Origin: Isochrysis galbana
Lineage: Eukaryota; Haptophyta; Isochrysidales; Isochrysidaceae
Reading direction: 5' to 3'
DNA: 64,000 nt
Assembly (NCBI GenBank): GCA_018136815.1
Contig: CM030942.1
Span: forward strand, 2,679,546 to 2,743,545
The position numbers and the translations under genes are program-made. Below, one piece after another: positions 1 through 11,538 of this stretch. Numbering within the stretch: the first letter of the stretch is position 1; each line of letters opens with the position of its first letter. The notes beneath the pieces were generated by a model that was given only the letters and a program-made list of their open reading frames with translations, made no database searches and was not told the origin of the DNA.

Positions 1-2510
1 CCTCGCAGCCATTCCGCCTCCATCGCTTCCCACCGCTTTCTCTCTCTCCCACCCACCCCCCACACCACGCAGCGCGCCAAGCCAAGCCCACGCACCTGTC
101 CGCCTCTCTCTCGTTCTCTCTCTCTTCCCCTCTACCTCCCTCTCTCTCGCTCCCTCGCTCTCCCTCTCTCTCTCCTCAAGACTCTACCAGCAGCGGCGGC
201 GGGAGAGGAGAGAGAGACTCCTCTCTCGACCCCTTTTCCCGCACCCCCCCCCCCCTCCCGCCTCCGCCTCCCCCCCCATTTTTATAATCCTCCGCCTCCC
301 TTTCTTCACTTCCTAACGCCTACCGCCATCGAGGGATCGAGGCCACCGCCTCCCCCTCCCTCCCCCTCCCCCCCCTCTTCTTTCTCTCTCCACGGCTCTT
401 CTTTTCTCTTCTCTGCGGCGACCGTTGGAGGCCCCCCGCGAGACCCTCTCTGGATTGGCGCGAGATGGGAGAGGCGAGAGACAGTTGGCGCGAGAATTCG
501 GGCGGGGAATGGGGGGAGCCAGCCCCAAACGCTATAAATACATTGACAGGCCACGTTCACGCACTAGTCGCTATCTTGCTATCTAGTCTCACAATAGCAC
601 ACTAGTACTGACACTAGCCGCCACAATCCCTAAACTGCTGGGAGTGCGCCCCCTCTCCACCAGCCACCCGCGCGGGGGGAGTCGCGCCCCCCCCCCGCCC
701 CCCGCGGGCGAGAAGAGTTTTTTTGTCTCGGACTACCCCCCCCCCCTTCCCCCCCGAGAGGGGATTTTTTTTTGCTTCGGATTAACCCCCCCCCCTCATC
801 TCCCAAATAGCTTGACTTGACCTTAGATCCACTCATTGTGTTTAGATACGTCACTCTCGCCGCATCCGGGTGTGTGCTGTAGTCTCCCTCAGGGGGTGTT
901 GTGTGAGGAGAGTGAGCAGGAGTATGTGGTCGGGAGGTTTGTGGTTTGTGGCTACTGTTGCTTGGGCCCGAGGGTGTTGGTCAGGGTTGTAGAGCGGTCA
1001 AGCAGGGGCTTTTTAACGACTAGTAAGGGTTGGGCTGCATTTTTTGACCGTGGCGCGATGCCCAATAAAAAACCTCCCGGGGGGGCTACCTGACGCTCTG
1101 ACGCTACGAAAATCTTCGCCAAGAAATGGTGCGATTCGCCCCCCCTCTCTCCCCCTCCGTCACGCGCACTCACGCTCTACCCGTAAAGAATTGGCGGTCG
1201 CGCCCGCGGGGGGATCGGTTCTGTTGCGTTAGGGGGAGCGCGCGAACGCCCTCCATCCATGCCTCAGCACGACACGCTCTATTCTTAGAACATGTCTCCC
1301 CTCCCGGCGCTCCGCCCTTCCCTCTCCTCCCTCTCTCCGCGCCCGCATGCAGCCGAGATTCCTCCCTTGCGCTTTCCCATGTAATTCCGGTCTTCCCTTT
1401 GTTTCCTTGGCCAGCGGGGTCGGGGTTTTCCCGCGCCCCGCCCCCTCCCCGACCCGCCAGCCAGTGCCCCGTTCCCTTCGTCCATATATCTTCTATCCTT
1501 TCCCTATTCCTATTGTTTTCCGTCCCCCCCAATTCCCCCCGTGTCTATCTTCCTCCGTCTTGTTGTTTCCAGTGCTATCGCTCCGCCGGAGCACCCTCTG
1601 TCCCCTTGTCGTCCTATCCCTCTCGCGTGTTCCCGTCCGTCGTGTATCGGCATGCAGGCTAAGAATTGGTACTCTTCATGTCACACCGAGCCCCCGAACA
1701 CCCTCAGTCCACACTCGCAGTCCCCGCACTCCCACACACACAGCTCCACACCAGACACAGCACCACCACTCCAACCACAGCCAGGCCCAGTCACCAACAC
1801 CGCCTCCGCTCTCTGCCACCACTCCCCCAGCGCCGGCGTCATCAAAGGGACAGCGGCGTGTCCATAAGAGCTTCGTCCATCGCGGCGCGAGGGCAGCGGT
1901 AGCGAGGGAGGGAGGCGGCGCGCGCTCCATGCCCCTATCAGTTTACTGATAATTGTGAATAATGGATGTAAGTCGTTTAGTAGTATCAATCCTCTTTTTC
2001 TTTTTCGCGGCTGTCTGCCCATACCCGATACCCGCTTGGGCGGTTCTAGCCGAATCGGTTGTGTGGTGTGGTTCATCTCCGGCTGAGGCTCGTTCCGATG
2101 GTGTTTTTCAGAGTTTTGAAATGAGGCGCAGGTTAGACCGCCCTGATATAATATGGGTGCTGTTCCGACCGCACAATGTGTAGCGGTGTGTGAATAAATT
2201 GAAGCGCAAGTATCGGCGCACTGGGGCACGGATGGTCGGGGGGTGATGGGGGAGCGTGCCGCCGGGAGCACACAGCTTGGGCATGGGTGAGCATTGCCTA
2301 CATTTGGCTAGGGACACCTCGAGCGCACTCACATCGGGCGTCGCAGTGGGCTGCGCGCGGATCATCGCCCAAAAAGGCCGCGGAAGGTCGGGCACATCAT
2401 CGGACGCAACGGGCCGCGGAACCCGTCGCAAAGCCTAGATTGCCTGGGCTGCCCGGGACGGAGCGGGCGGGCACTATCGAGGCTGCGGGCCGGCTCCAAG
2501 TTGACCTCAG
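1..2510. other. gene-free low-complexity region
   Basis: No convincing coding region. The first 300 bases are pyrimidine-rich on the + strand. Runs of C and G occur at 240-400 and 680-800, and 1130-1660 is again CT-rich. Open frames here are compositional, with biased Pro/Ser/Arg content and no recognisable domain. A 22-base stretch near 2075 (TCCGGCTGAGGCTCGTTCC) recurs at about 57,935, which suggests a worn dispersed repeat. Confidence 0.6.
533..540 (+). promoter_or_regulatory. possible TATA box
   Basis: TATAAATA lies in otherwise very GC-rich DNA, between a purine/pyrimidine-rich block and CT-rich sequence. No gene is visible just downstream on either strand, so it may be chance or may serve a non-coding transcript. 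Confidence 0.2.
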
Positions 2511-2512
2511 TG

Positions 2513-2638
2513 AGACCGTGCCCCCGCTGGCCGGTCTGCTGCACAAACTAGTCCATGGGTTCTGGCACGCCCATCAGACCGTGCCCCCGCTGGCCGGTCT
2601 GCTGCACAAACTAGTCCATGGGTTCTGGCACGCCCATC
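2513..2638. repeat. 63-bp tandem duplication over a gene's 3' end
   Basis: Two essentially identical 63-base copies (2513-2575 and 2576-2638). The second copy holds the last codons and the stop of the DNAJC25-like gene. The first copy therefore repeats that coding end, including a second Pro-Glu-Pro-Met-Asp-stop, in its 3' UTR. The near-perfect identity suggests a recent event. Confidence 0.9.
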
Positions 2639-5108
2639 CCTTTCTTGCGCATTGCCGCCTTCTTGCTTTTCTTCTTCTCAGCTACTATGCCGACCCCTGT
2701 CTCTTGGAGGTATGCCTCGAGGTTCTCCTTGACCCATAGCTCCCGCTCCACAAGCGCCGCCTTCTCTTCCTCAGGCACTCGAGACCAGTCGAACGAGGAG
2801 AGGCCGAGCGCGCGACGAGTGGCAGTTACGGGCTCCCCCGTGGCCACCTGTGGACGGGGACATCACTGGTGAGGCGGCGCAGTCGAGGCGGCGTGCGTGA
2901 GAGCGCCGGTGGGTGCTCACATTGTAGATGTAGCGGGCGATTGAGCCAATGCTGAAGAGCAGTGTGTTATAGATGGACGGCGGCGTCCCGAGCTCGGCCT
3001 CCATCTCCTCGAGGAGTTTCGCCTCGGCAGCAGTACGGATCTCGTCATTCGCGGACGCACCGCCTTTTTTGGAGCTGGGGATGGGAAGGTAGGATGGCGG
3101 GGCGACAGCGTGAGTCGGATGGCGGGGAGGGGGGGCGCAGAGAGAGGGCGTTCGAGGGCTCCGACTCTGCAGTTTACTCAACGTGGGAGGTGCGGCGGAT
3201 CGGGGGCACGCGTTCCATGAGAAAAAAACCGGTTGCGGGCGGGCGGGCGCGGCAGGGAGAGGGGAGAAGTGAATGCGGAGGAGCGAGCATGGTGCAACGG
3301 ACGCCACACCCCTTGGCTGACCCCGACGCCTGCCGCGCTTTGCCAGAGGTAGGCTTCGTGCCGCCCTTGGCGCCCGTGTCGCTGAGCTCCTCCATGAGCG
3401 CCTTGAGTTTGGTCTGGTACTGGCGAGTCGTCTTGGCGCTCTCGATCAGATTAGACCGCCGCTGAACCTGGAGGGCCAATCGCATACGAGTTTAGGTCAG
3501 GGTGTAGGCTCGCACGCATCAGCCGCGGACACGCGCTGCATGCACCTGGTAGACGTACTGCATGATGGAGATGAGCACGATGCATAGCGCGATGGCAATC
3601 CGGGCGTCCGTCTTGGGGGCGTACCTGCAAGACGAATGGTGCATGGGCTGTGGGGAACGGGTGCAAGCGCATGCGCGCGCCCTGCAGGTGCCTAGGGTAT
3701 GCACTCACGAGCCGCTGCCGAAGCGTATAAAATGCATGGGAAACTCGTAGGGATGGTCGAGGAAGTAGTCGTAATTCTTGCGCATCTCGGGGTCGGAAAG
3801 CACCTGAGTTGGTAGGGCGTTGCAAGGAAAGCGTAGTTCGGAAGTGACAGCAGGAAGACCTTTGGGTGTAACAAGTCCGCTGGACCGCCCAGCCCAAAGT
3901 GCAGTGCGTGGTTGGAAGAGCGAACGCAAGTGTGCGACACGCAGTTATGGCCATCGTGCGACACGCCGCTCCGGGTCAGCGTTGGTGGAATGTTGAGTTC
4001 GTCTCCTTAAAATCCGATTGGCTGGAACGTTTTTCTCTTCATTCCCGGAGCGGGCAGCGCGATGGGATGCGAGCCTTGTGCAGAAGGGACACAACACATG
4101 GTGGTGGTGGGGAGGGGGGCCATGCTCTCCCGCTGCACATTCGCCGTCTCTAAACGTGGTCCAGCGCGCACCTCGTACGCGTTGGCGTACTTGGTGAAAA
4201 TCTCCTTGGCACGCGGATCCGGGTTCTTGTCAGGGTGCCACTCGGCGGCGAGTCGGCGATAGGCACGCTTAATTGCGAAAGGGACCGAGGTGCGTTTGAC
4301 GCCGAGCAGCTCGTAGCAGTTGTCGGAAGCACAGTAGACGTATCTGACCGAGAGCGCGAGGAAGGTGCGGAAGAGAGGGATGGGACGACAAGGGGGGGAG
4401 AGGGATTTGACCAAAGGGGTAGAACAGCGGGAGCTCGCTCACGCGACTTGGAGATAGGGGGAGAAGGATGGGAATGAGCAGGATACTTTGGAGGGAGCTG
4501 TGAGAAGCCATGCACGGTGGCTGGACAGGGGGAGGGGCAAGGAGAGGAATGGAACGATATACAAGGAGACCAGCATAGGGAGTGGAAGACGAGGAATCAG
4601 AGGTGAAAGTACAGCACAGTGGGAGAAAATTCTGCAGATAGGGGGGGTTGAAGGGAAGACCGAGGAGGACGCAAGAAGACGGACAGGGAATACAAGAGTC
4701 GTGCAGAAGCCAGGGGGAGGGTGAGAGCTGAAGAGAGATCAGCTAGAGGGAGATAAGGAGGGAGAGAAGGGGGGGGCGGGGAGCGGGGGAGAGAAAGAGG
4801 GAGGGAGGTAGGGTGAGAGGGAGAGAAGGGGGGGGGAGCGGGGGAGAGGGGGAGCGAGAAAGAGGGAGGGAGAGAGGGAGGGGGGGGGGGGGAGGGGGGA
4901 GGGAGGGAGGGAGGGGGAGGGAGGGAGGGGGAGGGGGGAGAGAGAGGGCGAGGGAGAGGGGGGGGGGGGGGGGGAGCGAGGTGTATCGCCAGTCTTCTCA
5001 CTTGGCGGCTTCATCGCGTCGCTTCGCGTTCTCCGATTTGAACTCCGCCGACTCCTCCTCCACCGCCGCCGCCAGCGCGAGGCTCAGCGTGAGCAGCCGC
5101 ACCGCCAT
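2611..5108 (-). CDS. DNAJC25: DNAJC25-like membrane J-domain protein, seven exons
   Basis: Exons on the - strand: 5108-5002, 4343-4172, 3803-3709, 3624-3546, 3467-3328, 3074-2921, 2847-2611. All introns are GT-AG and the joined frame is 327 residues plus stop, which fits the family. The N-terminus is a signal peptide (MAVRLLTLSLALAAA). The J domain follows (CYELLGV, YRRLAAEWHPDKNP with the HPD catalytic triad), then the family hallmark RKNYDYFLDHPYEF, a hydrophobic span (IAIALCIVLISIMQYVYQ), a charged linker, a second hydrophobic segment, and the C-terminal FDWSRVPEEEK..LVERELWVKENLEAYLQE block with a Lys-rich tail. Such proteins are ER-membrane J-proteins that stimulate Hsp70/BiP. Intron 1 carries a long purine-rich tract. 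The start was chosen for its signal peptide and correct splice phase. Confidence 0.92.
4735..4980. repeat. purine-rich (GA/G) tract inside intron 1
   Basis: About 245 bases made almost only of G and A on the + strand, hence pyrimidine-rich in the sense of the DNAJC25-like gene. It fills much of intron 1. The long open frames seen in it are compositional. Confidence 0.85.
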
Positions 5109-6484
5109 CGCTCCCTCTCTCTCTCTCTCTCTCTGCCCCTTCTACACACCCGAGGGCCCCCTCCTTCCTCGAAAGAATCTCGTAAACAAGACGTATATAT
5201 CTGGCCTGAAAGGGGTGGAAAGGGTGGAGAGGACGGTGCGGAGAAGCGGGGTGCAGACGCGGAGCAACCTTCAAATTATTCATGTAAACAGAGAGTACTA
5301 TTCGCATCGACGTGGGTGATCTCGAGGTCTCTCGTGGTCTCGCCTCCCTCTCTGTCTTCTCACCGCCGCCACGTCGCGCGCGCCCCCCCCCCGCCGCCTC
5401 CCAAGTGCCCCCCACTGGTATCACGACAAGCCCCTCCACCTCCCTTTACTCCTTACCGTTAAAAGTACTCCGTGCCCACTCAATTCCTAGCACTATTGTA
5501 CTTCCCCTTTGTATTCGGCCCCATAGGACACCTAGACGGATAAAGGTACCTCGCTTTTAAGGACGAGTCCTTAAAGTAAGGACAAACTTCGCTAGGTGAG
5601 AGCGCGAGCACAAAGTGCTTGTTTTGCTTAGACCTTGGCTTGTTGGTTACCTCATGTATATCCTCTTTTAATGTTCCCAGGGCACTAAGGCACCATTCCC
5701 TCAGCAATACCAAGTTTTGTGACATACTTCACGGGGCGTCGGGTCAAATCACAGTTTGTCCTTGAAATGAAAGAGGTGGCGGATACCCCCATTGGAAAGC
5801 TCTTCCACTCATGGTTCCCAGGAGATGAAATGTTGCTTTGATTGCCCTCTTTGAGACCTTAAGTGACGACGAAGCGTGATTTTGCTATCCAACGGCCCAA
5901 TTTGTCAACCTACGGCTCAAAAGGGCTAAAAAAAACTCCTCCCGCGTGAGCGAATCGTCCGAGTCCAGCACCGCATGCTGAATGTGGCAGCAAAAGTGAA
6001 CGAAGACAAGCTCTGCAGACTGCAGAGTTGGTCATGGGGAGAGCTTAGGTTGAACGGGAGGTAATGATGATTTGCTTCAGGGGGTGGGATGTCTCAAAAG
6101 CTCACTCTAAGCCACATCAAAGGCATTGAAGGCCTGAGTCCTTAGATTTCATGGATTTTTAAGGACACCGTCCTTTGTTTAAGGACAGAACTTTCTATAA
6201 CCTGTTGTATCCAGACTCTTTGGGCAAGAATGTTTCGGCCTGAGTACGAGCCTTCCTCGTTATCCACCGTCTTCTAGGTTCGTCGTGGTCGCTCCAGGCG
6301 AGTTGATTTGGATTCCCCCTGGGCTCAAGTTCGGGTTCGCCGATTTTCGTCTCGAAAATCGAAGGAATTGAGTTTTATTTTTACCTGGAATTAACTTGTT
6401 GAGGGTGGAACCAACTTGTTCACGACTTGTTCAGGCGGGAACCAACTTGTTCGGTGAGTGGAGCCAACTTGTTCAATGGTTAAA
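5109..6484. other. intergenic, no gene; direct repeats of an AAGGAC motif
   Basis: A short GA/CT leader (5109-5140) precedes the DNAJC25-like start. Beyond it, 5480-6400 has lower GC and no recognisable product. Two related blocks, near 5556 and 6158, share the order TTTTAAGGAC - GTCCTT - TTAAGGACA or close to it, about 600 bases apart. They could be the ends of a small worn element, but clear inverted termini and a target duplication are not visible. Confidence 0.4.
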
Positions 6485-6740
6485 GTCAACTTGTTGAGAG
6501 GTCAACTTGTTGAGAGGTCAACTTGTTGAGAGGTCAACTTGTTGAGAGGTCAACTTGTTGAGAGGTCAACATGTGGAGAGGTCAACTTGTTGAGGGGTCA
6601 ACTTGTTGAGAGGTCAACTTGTTGAGAGGTCAACTTGTTGAGAGGTCAACTTGTTGAGAGGTCAACTTGTTGAGAGGTCAACATGTTGAGAGGTCAACAT
6701 GTTGAGAGGTCAACATGTTGAGAGGTCAACTTGTTGAGAT
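6485..6740. repeat. 16-bp minisatellite
   Basis: About 16 tandem copies of a 16-base unit (GTCAACTTGTTGAGAG) with few changes, mainly AACATG for AACTTG in the last copies. Degenerate precursors (CCAACTTGTTC) begin near 6410. Confidence 0.95.
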
Positions 6741-7249
6741 GTGAACTTGTTCAGGTTGTCTGGCGGCGTGTTGTGTGTCGTGGTATCGCCTGTTGGCGAC
6801 CTGCAGCCCCCTGAGTACCCCCAAGCCCCGAGTCTTCCGAGTCATCCTTTCGAGTCTACGAGTCCCTACGAGTCCCGATCAAGCGGTATCTGCTCGCCGC
6901 GCCCTTTCTTACATCCTCCGACCCTCCGATTCGCGTTCCGTGCCACTTCCCCGTCCACTTCACATGCCCGTCATTTGCCCTCCCCGTTCCCCCGATCTCG
7001 ATATTTGTCCTCCCCCCAGTGCACGCACCGACCCCGCGCACCCCAGCGCGTCCTCTCCTCGAGTCCACGCTGGGGGAAAACCCCTTTCGGGTAAAAGCAA
7101 CGCGGGGGGGGGGGGGCATTCGTGAGATAGGAGCCCAGAAGCGCTAATCTCCCTCGGTAGAGCGAGTGGCCGCGGCGAGCCGCGGCCCTTCCCTCCTGGC
7201 TCTGGCGCCCCCGTCTTCTTACCCAAACGGGGCGAGAAGACACGTTTCT

Positions 7250-7731
7250 GCCGGAGGGGGGAGCTGCCGCTCCCCCCTCCCCTCCCTCTTCCCTTTTCCT
7301 CCTCTCTTCCCTGCGGCGGGGGCCCATGGCGCGCGCCTGCGGCCCCTCTTCAGGTCCCCAGGTGGCCAGCAGGGGCCTGGGAGCGCAGCTCAGGGGGCAG
7401 GTGAGGCTGGGGCATGGCCCTGGCCCCTCCTGCCTCTCCCTCGCTGGCGCTCCGAGCCCCTGCGGGTCGACTGGAGCTGGCTGGGGGGTCCTGAATAGGG
7501 GGGCCCAAGGGGGAGGAGGGGCTGGTCAGAGGGATGGGCTGGCCACGACAGGCCAGGGCGGGCGAATCAGGCGTGCCTGTGGGGAGAGGAATGGGTCAGC
7601 AGGGCAGTGTGCTCCTGGCAAGCCATCAGGCGTGCCAGGAGAGTGGGTGGTTCCTCCCCCATGGCAGGGGAGGAGTGGAGAGAGAGGGGGGCTCGTGCCC
7701 CCCCATGGGCGAACTAAGTATAAACTTAGTT
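7250..7731 (+). repeat. dispersed repeat family A, copy 1
   Basis: The segment matches an inverted copy at 26,451-26,930 and a shorter one at 55,560-55,745. Shared landmarks are a CAGCTCAGGGGGCAG block, a block reading LASHQACQE.GWFLPHGRGGVEREGGSCPPMGE on the + strand, and a terminal hairpin (AACTAAG - TATAAA - CTTAGTT, 7712-7731). It may be the leader of a non-LTR element, because the same kind of hairpin lies in front of several ORF1 starts in this window. A coding role is not shown. Confidence 0.7.
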
Positions 7732-8597
7732 GCATCCAACTAGGTGGTAGGTGGTAGGTGGTGGTAGCTAGTGGTGTAGTGGTGTAGGTGGGGGGAGGCC
7801 AGGCAATCAGGTGGCGGGATTGATTATTATGCTATGGCTATGGCCTCGCTCGCACGCTCACTCACCGCGCGCGCGCAGCGCGCAACCCTCTGTTCCGGAC
7901 ATGGGGGTCTCCTAGAAACACGGTGAAAAACACTGTTTATGACTTCCGTAGACCGTAGAAACACACACTGTTCCTGTGTTTAACATCCAGGATTTGGGGT
8001 ACAAAACACGGCCCCTTTATCCGCAATGGGGCCCGGATATGTGCTAGTTGGGTGTATTGGGAACTTTCTACCGAAAAAAATCCTGAAATTTCCTTAACCG
8101 TGAGATGGTCATTTTTCACCCCTAATACTAATAAAAAACCCTGTTTGACCGCCCTAATGGTAAAAACATATTTCCCATCGAGGATTTCAAATACAAATAC
8201 ATTCGAGGCCTACAACTACAACCCAGGACACAGGACACGCTTCAAATACAAAACCAAATACACATGCACACATGCATCATGTATTTGGCCTATGGCCAAA
8301 TACGGTAAATATACGTATGTCCCATCGTCCCATCTAGGGAGCACACCCACCCACCCACACACAGAGTAGCCGGTAAAAACCTGGTAGCTAGTAAAAACTC
8401 TGAGTGGATCCATGCTGGAATCCTCTCTCTCTCTCTTCTCTCTCCCTCCCCTCCCTTCGCTTCCTCTCTCTCTCTCTCCTTTCTCTCTACCTCTTCTTCA
8501 CGCCTTTTCTCTCTCTAATTCTCTCTTCTCTCAAGCCATCCCCCCCTTCCCACCCTTTCTTCTCCCCCTCCCCCCCTGCCTGGTTGGCTCGGCGCAG
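7732..8597. other. intergenic, no gene
   Basis: Short GTGGTAGGTG repeats (7740-7790), then mixed sequence without a convincing reading frame. The last 190 bases (8412-8597) are CT-rich on the + strand and form the probable leader of the next gene. Confidence 0.5.
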
Positions 8598-9920
8598 ATG
8601 CCGTCGGCGGCGCTGCTCTCAGCTTCCCTCTGCCTCCTCTGGCCCCCGCGTCTGCCGGCGGACGGCGGACGGCACGGCGGCACAGCTGCCGTCTCACATG
8701 TCTCGGTGCCCATCCTCCCGCTCCTCCCGCACCCCGCCGGGGCTGCCGATCCCTACTTCTCCTCTCGCCTTCTTTCTCTCTCTCTCCCTCCCTCCCTCTC
8801 CACATCCTCTTCACGCACCTTCTCCCGCCGCTCGCCTCCGGTACAGATGAGGCACACACGGAGCACTTCGGCCACACTCTCCACTTCGCTACCCCTTCGT
8901 GCGACCCTCCGCATGACCGAGCCCTCAAGCGACTTCCTCACTCCGCTGTATGACTTTACTGGTGAGGCTCTCCCCGGCTCTCTCTCACAATGGGAGAGGA
9001 TTGACGATGTGATCATGGGCGGCATCTCGTCGTCAAGGCTGGTCGGCGCACCAGATGGTAGTTGCGCGCTCTTCGAGGGCAAGCTGCGCGAGATGGGCGG
9101 CGGCTTCTGCGGCCAGCGCATGCGACTACTCGAGCAGCCGATCGACTTGTCGAACGAGCAAGGGCTGTGGGTCGACCTCGAGGCGGACGCTGACGCTAGC
9201 CTGCGCGTCTTCAAGATGGCGCTGCGCACGAAGCAGGACCGGGGCGAGGTTATTTACCAGACGTCATTCGAGCCACCCCCCCTCTCGCGTACGCGCGTCC
9301 TTCTCCCATTCTCCGATTTCAAGCTCGTACGTGGCCCCCGCATCGTGCCGGGCGTACCACCGCTCTCCGCCGCCAACGCCACCTCGGTCTACCAGCTCTC
9401 ACTCATCGTGAGCAAGTTCAAGATCTCTGAGGACGGGGCGGCACTCCCCGGCTTCAAGGAGGGGCCCTTCCGCACCAAGCTCTACGGCGTGGGCGTCTTC
9501 CGTTCGGCACCCACGTCGGTTGCGGGTGAGGTGGCCAAGCCGCGGGCCATGACAGAAGAGGCAGCCAAGGCGGCGCGCCCGCTCGCGCTCAAGCTGCTCT
9601 CGCCGCTGCTGGGTCTGCTTTTTGGCGAGGCGCGTCGCCGCCGCCTCGCTGCAGGCAAGATTCTTCAGCAACGGGGCTCGGGCCCACTCGCTCGCGCGCG
9701 CCTCGGATGGGCGTGGCGGCGCGCGGGAGGCCGGAGGTCGGCGGTTGGCGCCGCACTTAAAACGGGTACGCTGCTCGCGCAGGAGGTCTTTGCGACGCTG
9801 CTCGCGATACCCTTGAAGCTGCTGAGCAAGATTGTCTTCACCGTGCTGCGCACTCTCAATAAGCTACGCAAACCGCGCGGGCTCGTGGCCGAGGCGCGCA
9901 AGGCGCAGCCAAAGCTGTAG
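8598..9920 (+). CDS. CIA30-domain (NDUFAF1-like) protein, probably organelle-targeted
   Basis: The ATG at 8598 gives 440 residues and opens with a signal-peptide-like stretch (MPSAALLSASLCLLWPP). A Ser/Thr/Arg-rich segment follows, so a plastid address is plausible. The CIA30 fold covers about residues 116-305: a YDFTGE start, WERIDDVIMGGISSSR (the family W..DDVMGG.S signature), F.G.LREMGGGFCG, and the closing VYQLSLIVSKF...G.F...LYGVGVF. Family members assist assembly or stabilisation of NADH dehydrogenase-type or photosystem complexes. The C-terminal 120 residues are basic and amphipathic (TLLAQEVFATLLAIPLKLL), not typical of NDUFAF1. An in-frame ATG at 8847 directly follows a CAG acceptor-like site, so the leader may be spliced. 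Frame and stop are clear; the exact start is not. Confidence 0.8.
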   Translation: MPSAALLSASLCLLWPPRLPADGGRHGGTAAVSHVSVPILPLLPHPAGAADPYFSSRLLSLSLPPSLSTSSSRTFSRRSPPVQMRHTRSTSATLSTSLPLRATLRMTEPSSDFLTPLYDFTGEALPGSLSQWERIDDVIMGGISSSRLVGAPDGSCALFEGKLREMGGGFCGQRMRLLEQPIDLSNEQGLWVDLEADADASLRVFKMALRTKQDRGEVIYQTSFEPPPLSRTRVLLPFSDFKLVRGPRIVPGVPPLSAANATSVYQLSLIVSKFKISEDGAALPGFKEGPFRTKLYGVGVFRSAPTSVAGEVAKPRAMTEEAAKAARPLALKLLSPLLGLLFGEARRRRLAAGKILQQRGSGPLARARLGWAWRRAGGRRSAVGAALKTGTLLAQEVFATLLAIPLKLLSKIVFTVLRTLNKLRKPRGLVAEARKAQPKL

Positions 9921-11538
9921 GTTGCACGTAGGCGAAAACGGAGGATTGCGCTAATGACGGCGCATGTTGCGCTGCCGGTCGCCCGATGCAGAGCGTGGTG
10001 TTGGAGCTAGCCACCCGGCTGAATCACTGAGCCGCACTTAGGCAAGGAATCCCATGCCGAGTCCCACGTGCTCGCACGCCGTACGCTGCTGCGCGCTGTT
10101 GCGCCGGTGCGTGGATTGCTGCGGCTACTCGCTCCTAGCACGCACCTCGTCCATAGGTGCTCTCCTCTTTCTACGTCTTTGTTTACACCGCCGGCGGCCT
10201 GCGCACCGCGGCGGATTCGTTCCTTGTGTTACGAGAAGTAGATGACGGAGAGAACCATTTGGCCGCGCGCGCTCACCTAAAGCTCATATTGATGACTAGC
10301 ATGTTGCCTTCTACAGTTTGCGAAGACGAATTCCATGATTTACGCCAAGCAAGCAATACGCAACCTACGGCGTCGCGGCATTGCAGGGGCGTGCACCTAG
10401 TGAATGCGGGCGCAAGTTAGTACATAGTCACAGCCGGCGAGGTAGGATGCCGACCCTTCCGGCTTCTGGGAAAGGCGCGAGCCGGCGCACCGTTTCGCAT
10501 GGACGCCTTGCAGCCAGCTTCTTGCCACTTCCCCTTTGGGGGATATCCGTCCCTGTCGCGAGCTCGCGAACAATCGTCTGCAAGTAGGGCGTGGCTTGAT
10601 AGTTCAGCCTAAGACAACTCTTATGATTGGGCTCGCTATGGCGGGGGACCACGCGCCTCCCACCACTCCGGAGTCACGGGGGGCGCGCGAGTACAGTAAC
10701 CAGTTCGCCGCGCTTGTGCGTTGCTACGCTTGTTGGCATGCAGTGGGGGCGACTCACCTCAACTGCGCAAAATCTGCTCGACCTGAGAGCTCGGCATAGG
10801 CGGTAGCAAAAATCGCACACCCTGGCCCGCGCTGGCCAACGCCCATCGCTCGCTGACCCACACGCCGCAGCTGCCCGCGCCGCTGCCACTGCTAGCTGCT
10901 AGCGTAGGGTAGGTGGCTAGGAGGAGGGGGAGCGGAAGGGGGGGGGGGGGCAGCGGTGCGCGCGCTACGAAGATTGTTGCGCAGGAATTGGAGTGATAGC
11001 AAAGGGAAGTGCAAGGGCGATGGCGGCAATCTTCCGCTCGTGGGTAGTGTATAAGTAGGAGTAGCGGGCGCTAGGACTAGGAGTTGGCAGGCCATGCCTT
11101 CCAATTTTCTATTTTACCCCTAGCGCCTAGCGGTAGCAAGCATGCATTCAAAAGATTTGCAGCAGTAGGTGCGGCTACTGCTTGTTTGGCAAGAGCTTAA
11201 GCTGCAAGGCCCCCCCCCTAAGTTTATCTTAAGCGCACCTAGCTTGATAATTGATAACCATCATCACTCACTTTGCTTCAGCAATACCCATACGTGATGT
11301 GTGCGCGCGTCAGCACACAACCATACACACCAAGGCGCGGATAGCCGTCGCTATTCGCTTGTCGCGCCACATTGCAGTAGTTCAAGTGCGTTGAGACTAG
11401 ACAGGGTGGTAGCTAGAGGGGAGCCATTCGGCTTCTCCTTTGTTCCTGCAATCGCTTCCAACAAGCTTATACCCGTTTTCGTTCGCACCTAGGACCTGCG
11501 TACGCCGCTCATATACACCAACGCTCATTCGCGGGCGC
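9921..11538. other. intergenic, no gene
   Basis: 1.6 kb between the 3' ends of two converging genes. Nothing is recognised; short open frames lack domains and contain low-complexity C/G runs (10,930-10,955; 11,211-11,220). Confidence 0.5.

Noticed and set aside
4597-5014. Pro/Ser-rich frames on -
   Set aside because: They come from the purine tract in intron 1 of the DNAJC25-like gene; the splice phases of the real exons exclude them.
5550-6200. Small DNA transposon bounded by AAGGAC repeats
   Set aside because: The end blocks are direct repeats, no target duplication is seen, and there is no coding content; kept only as a weak note.
10054-10800. Several 60-90-codon frames
   Set aside because: No domain, no leader, no splice support; intergenic between convergent 3' ends.
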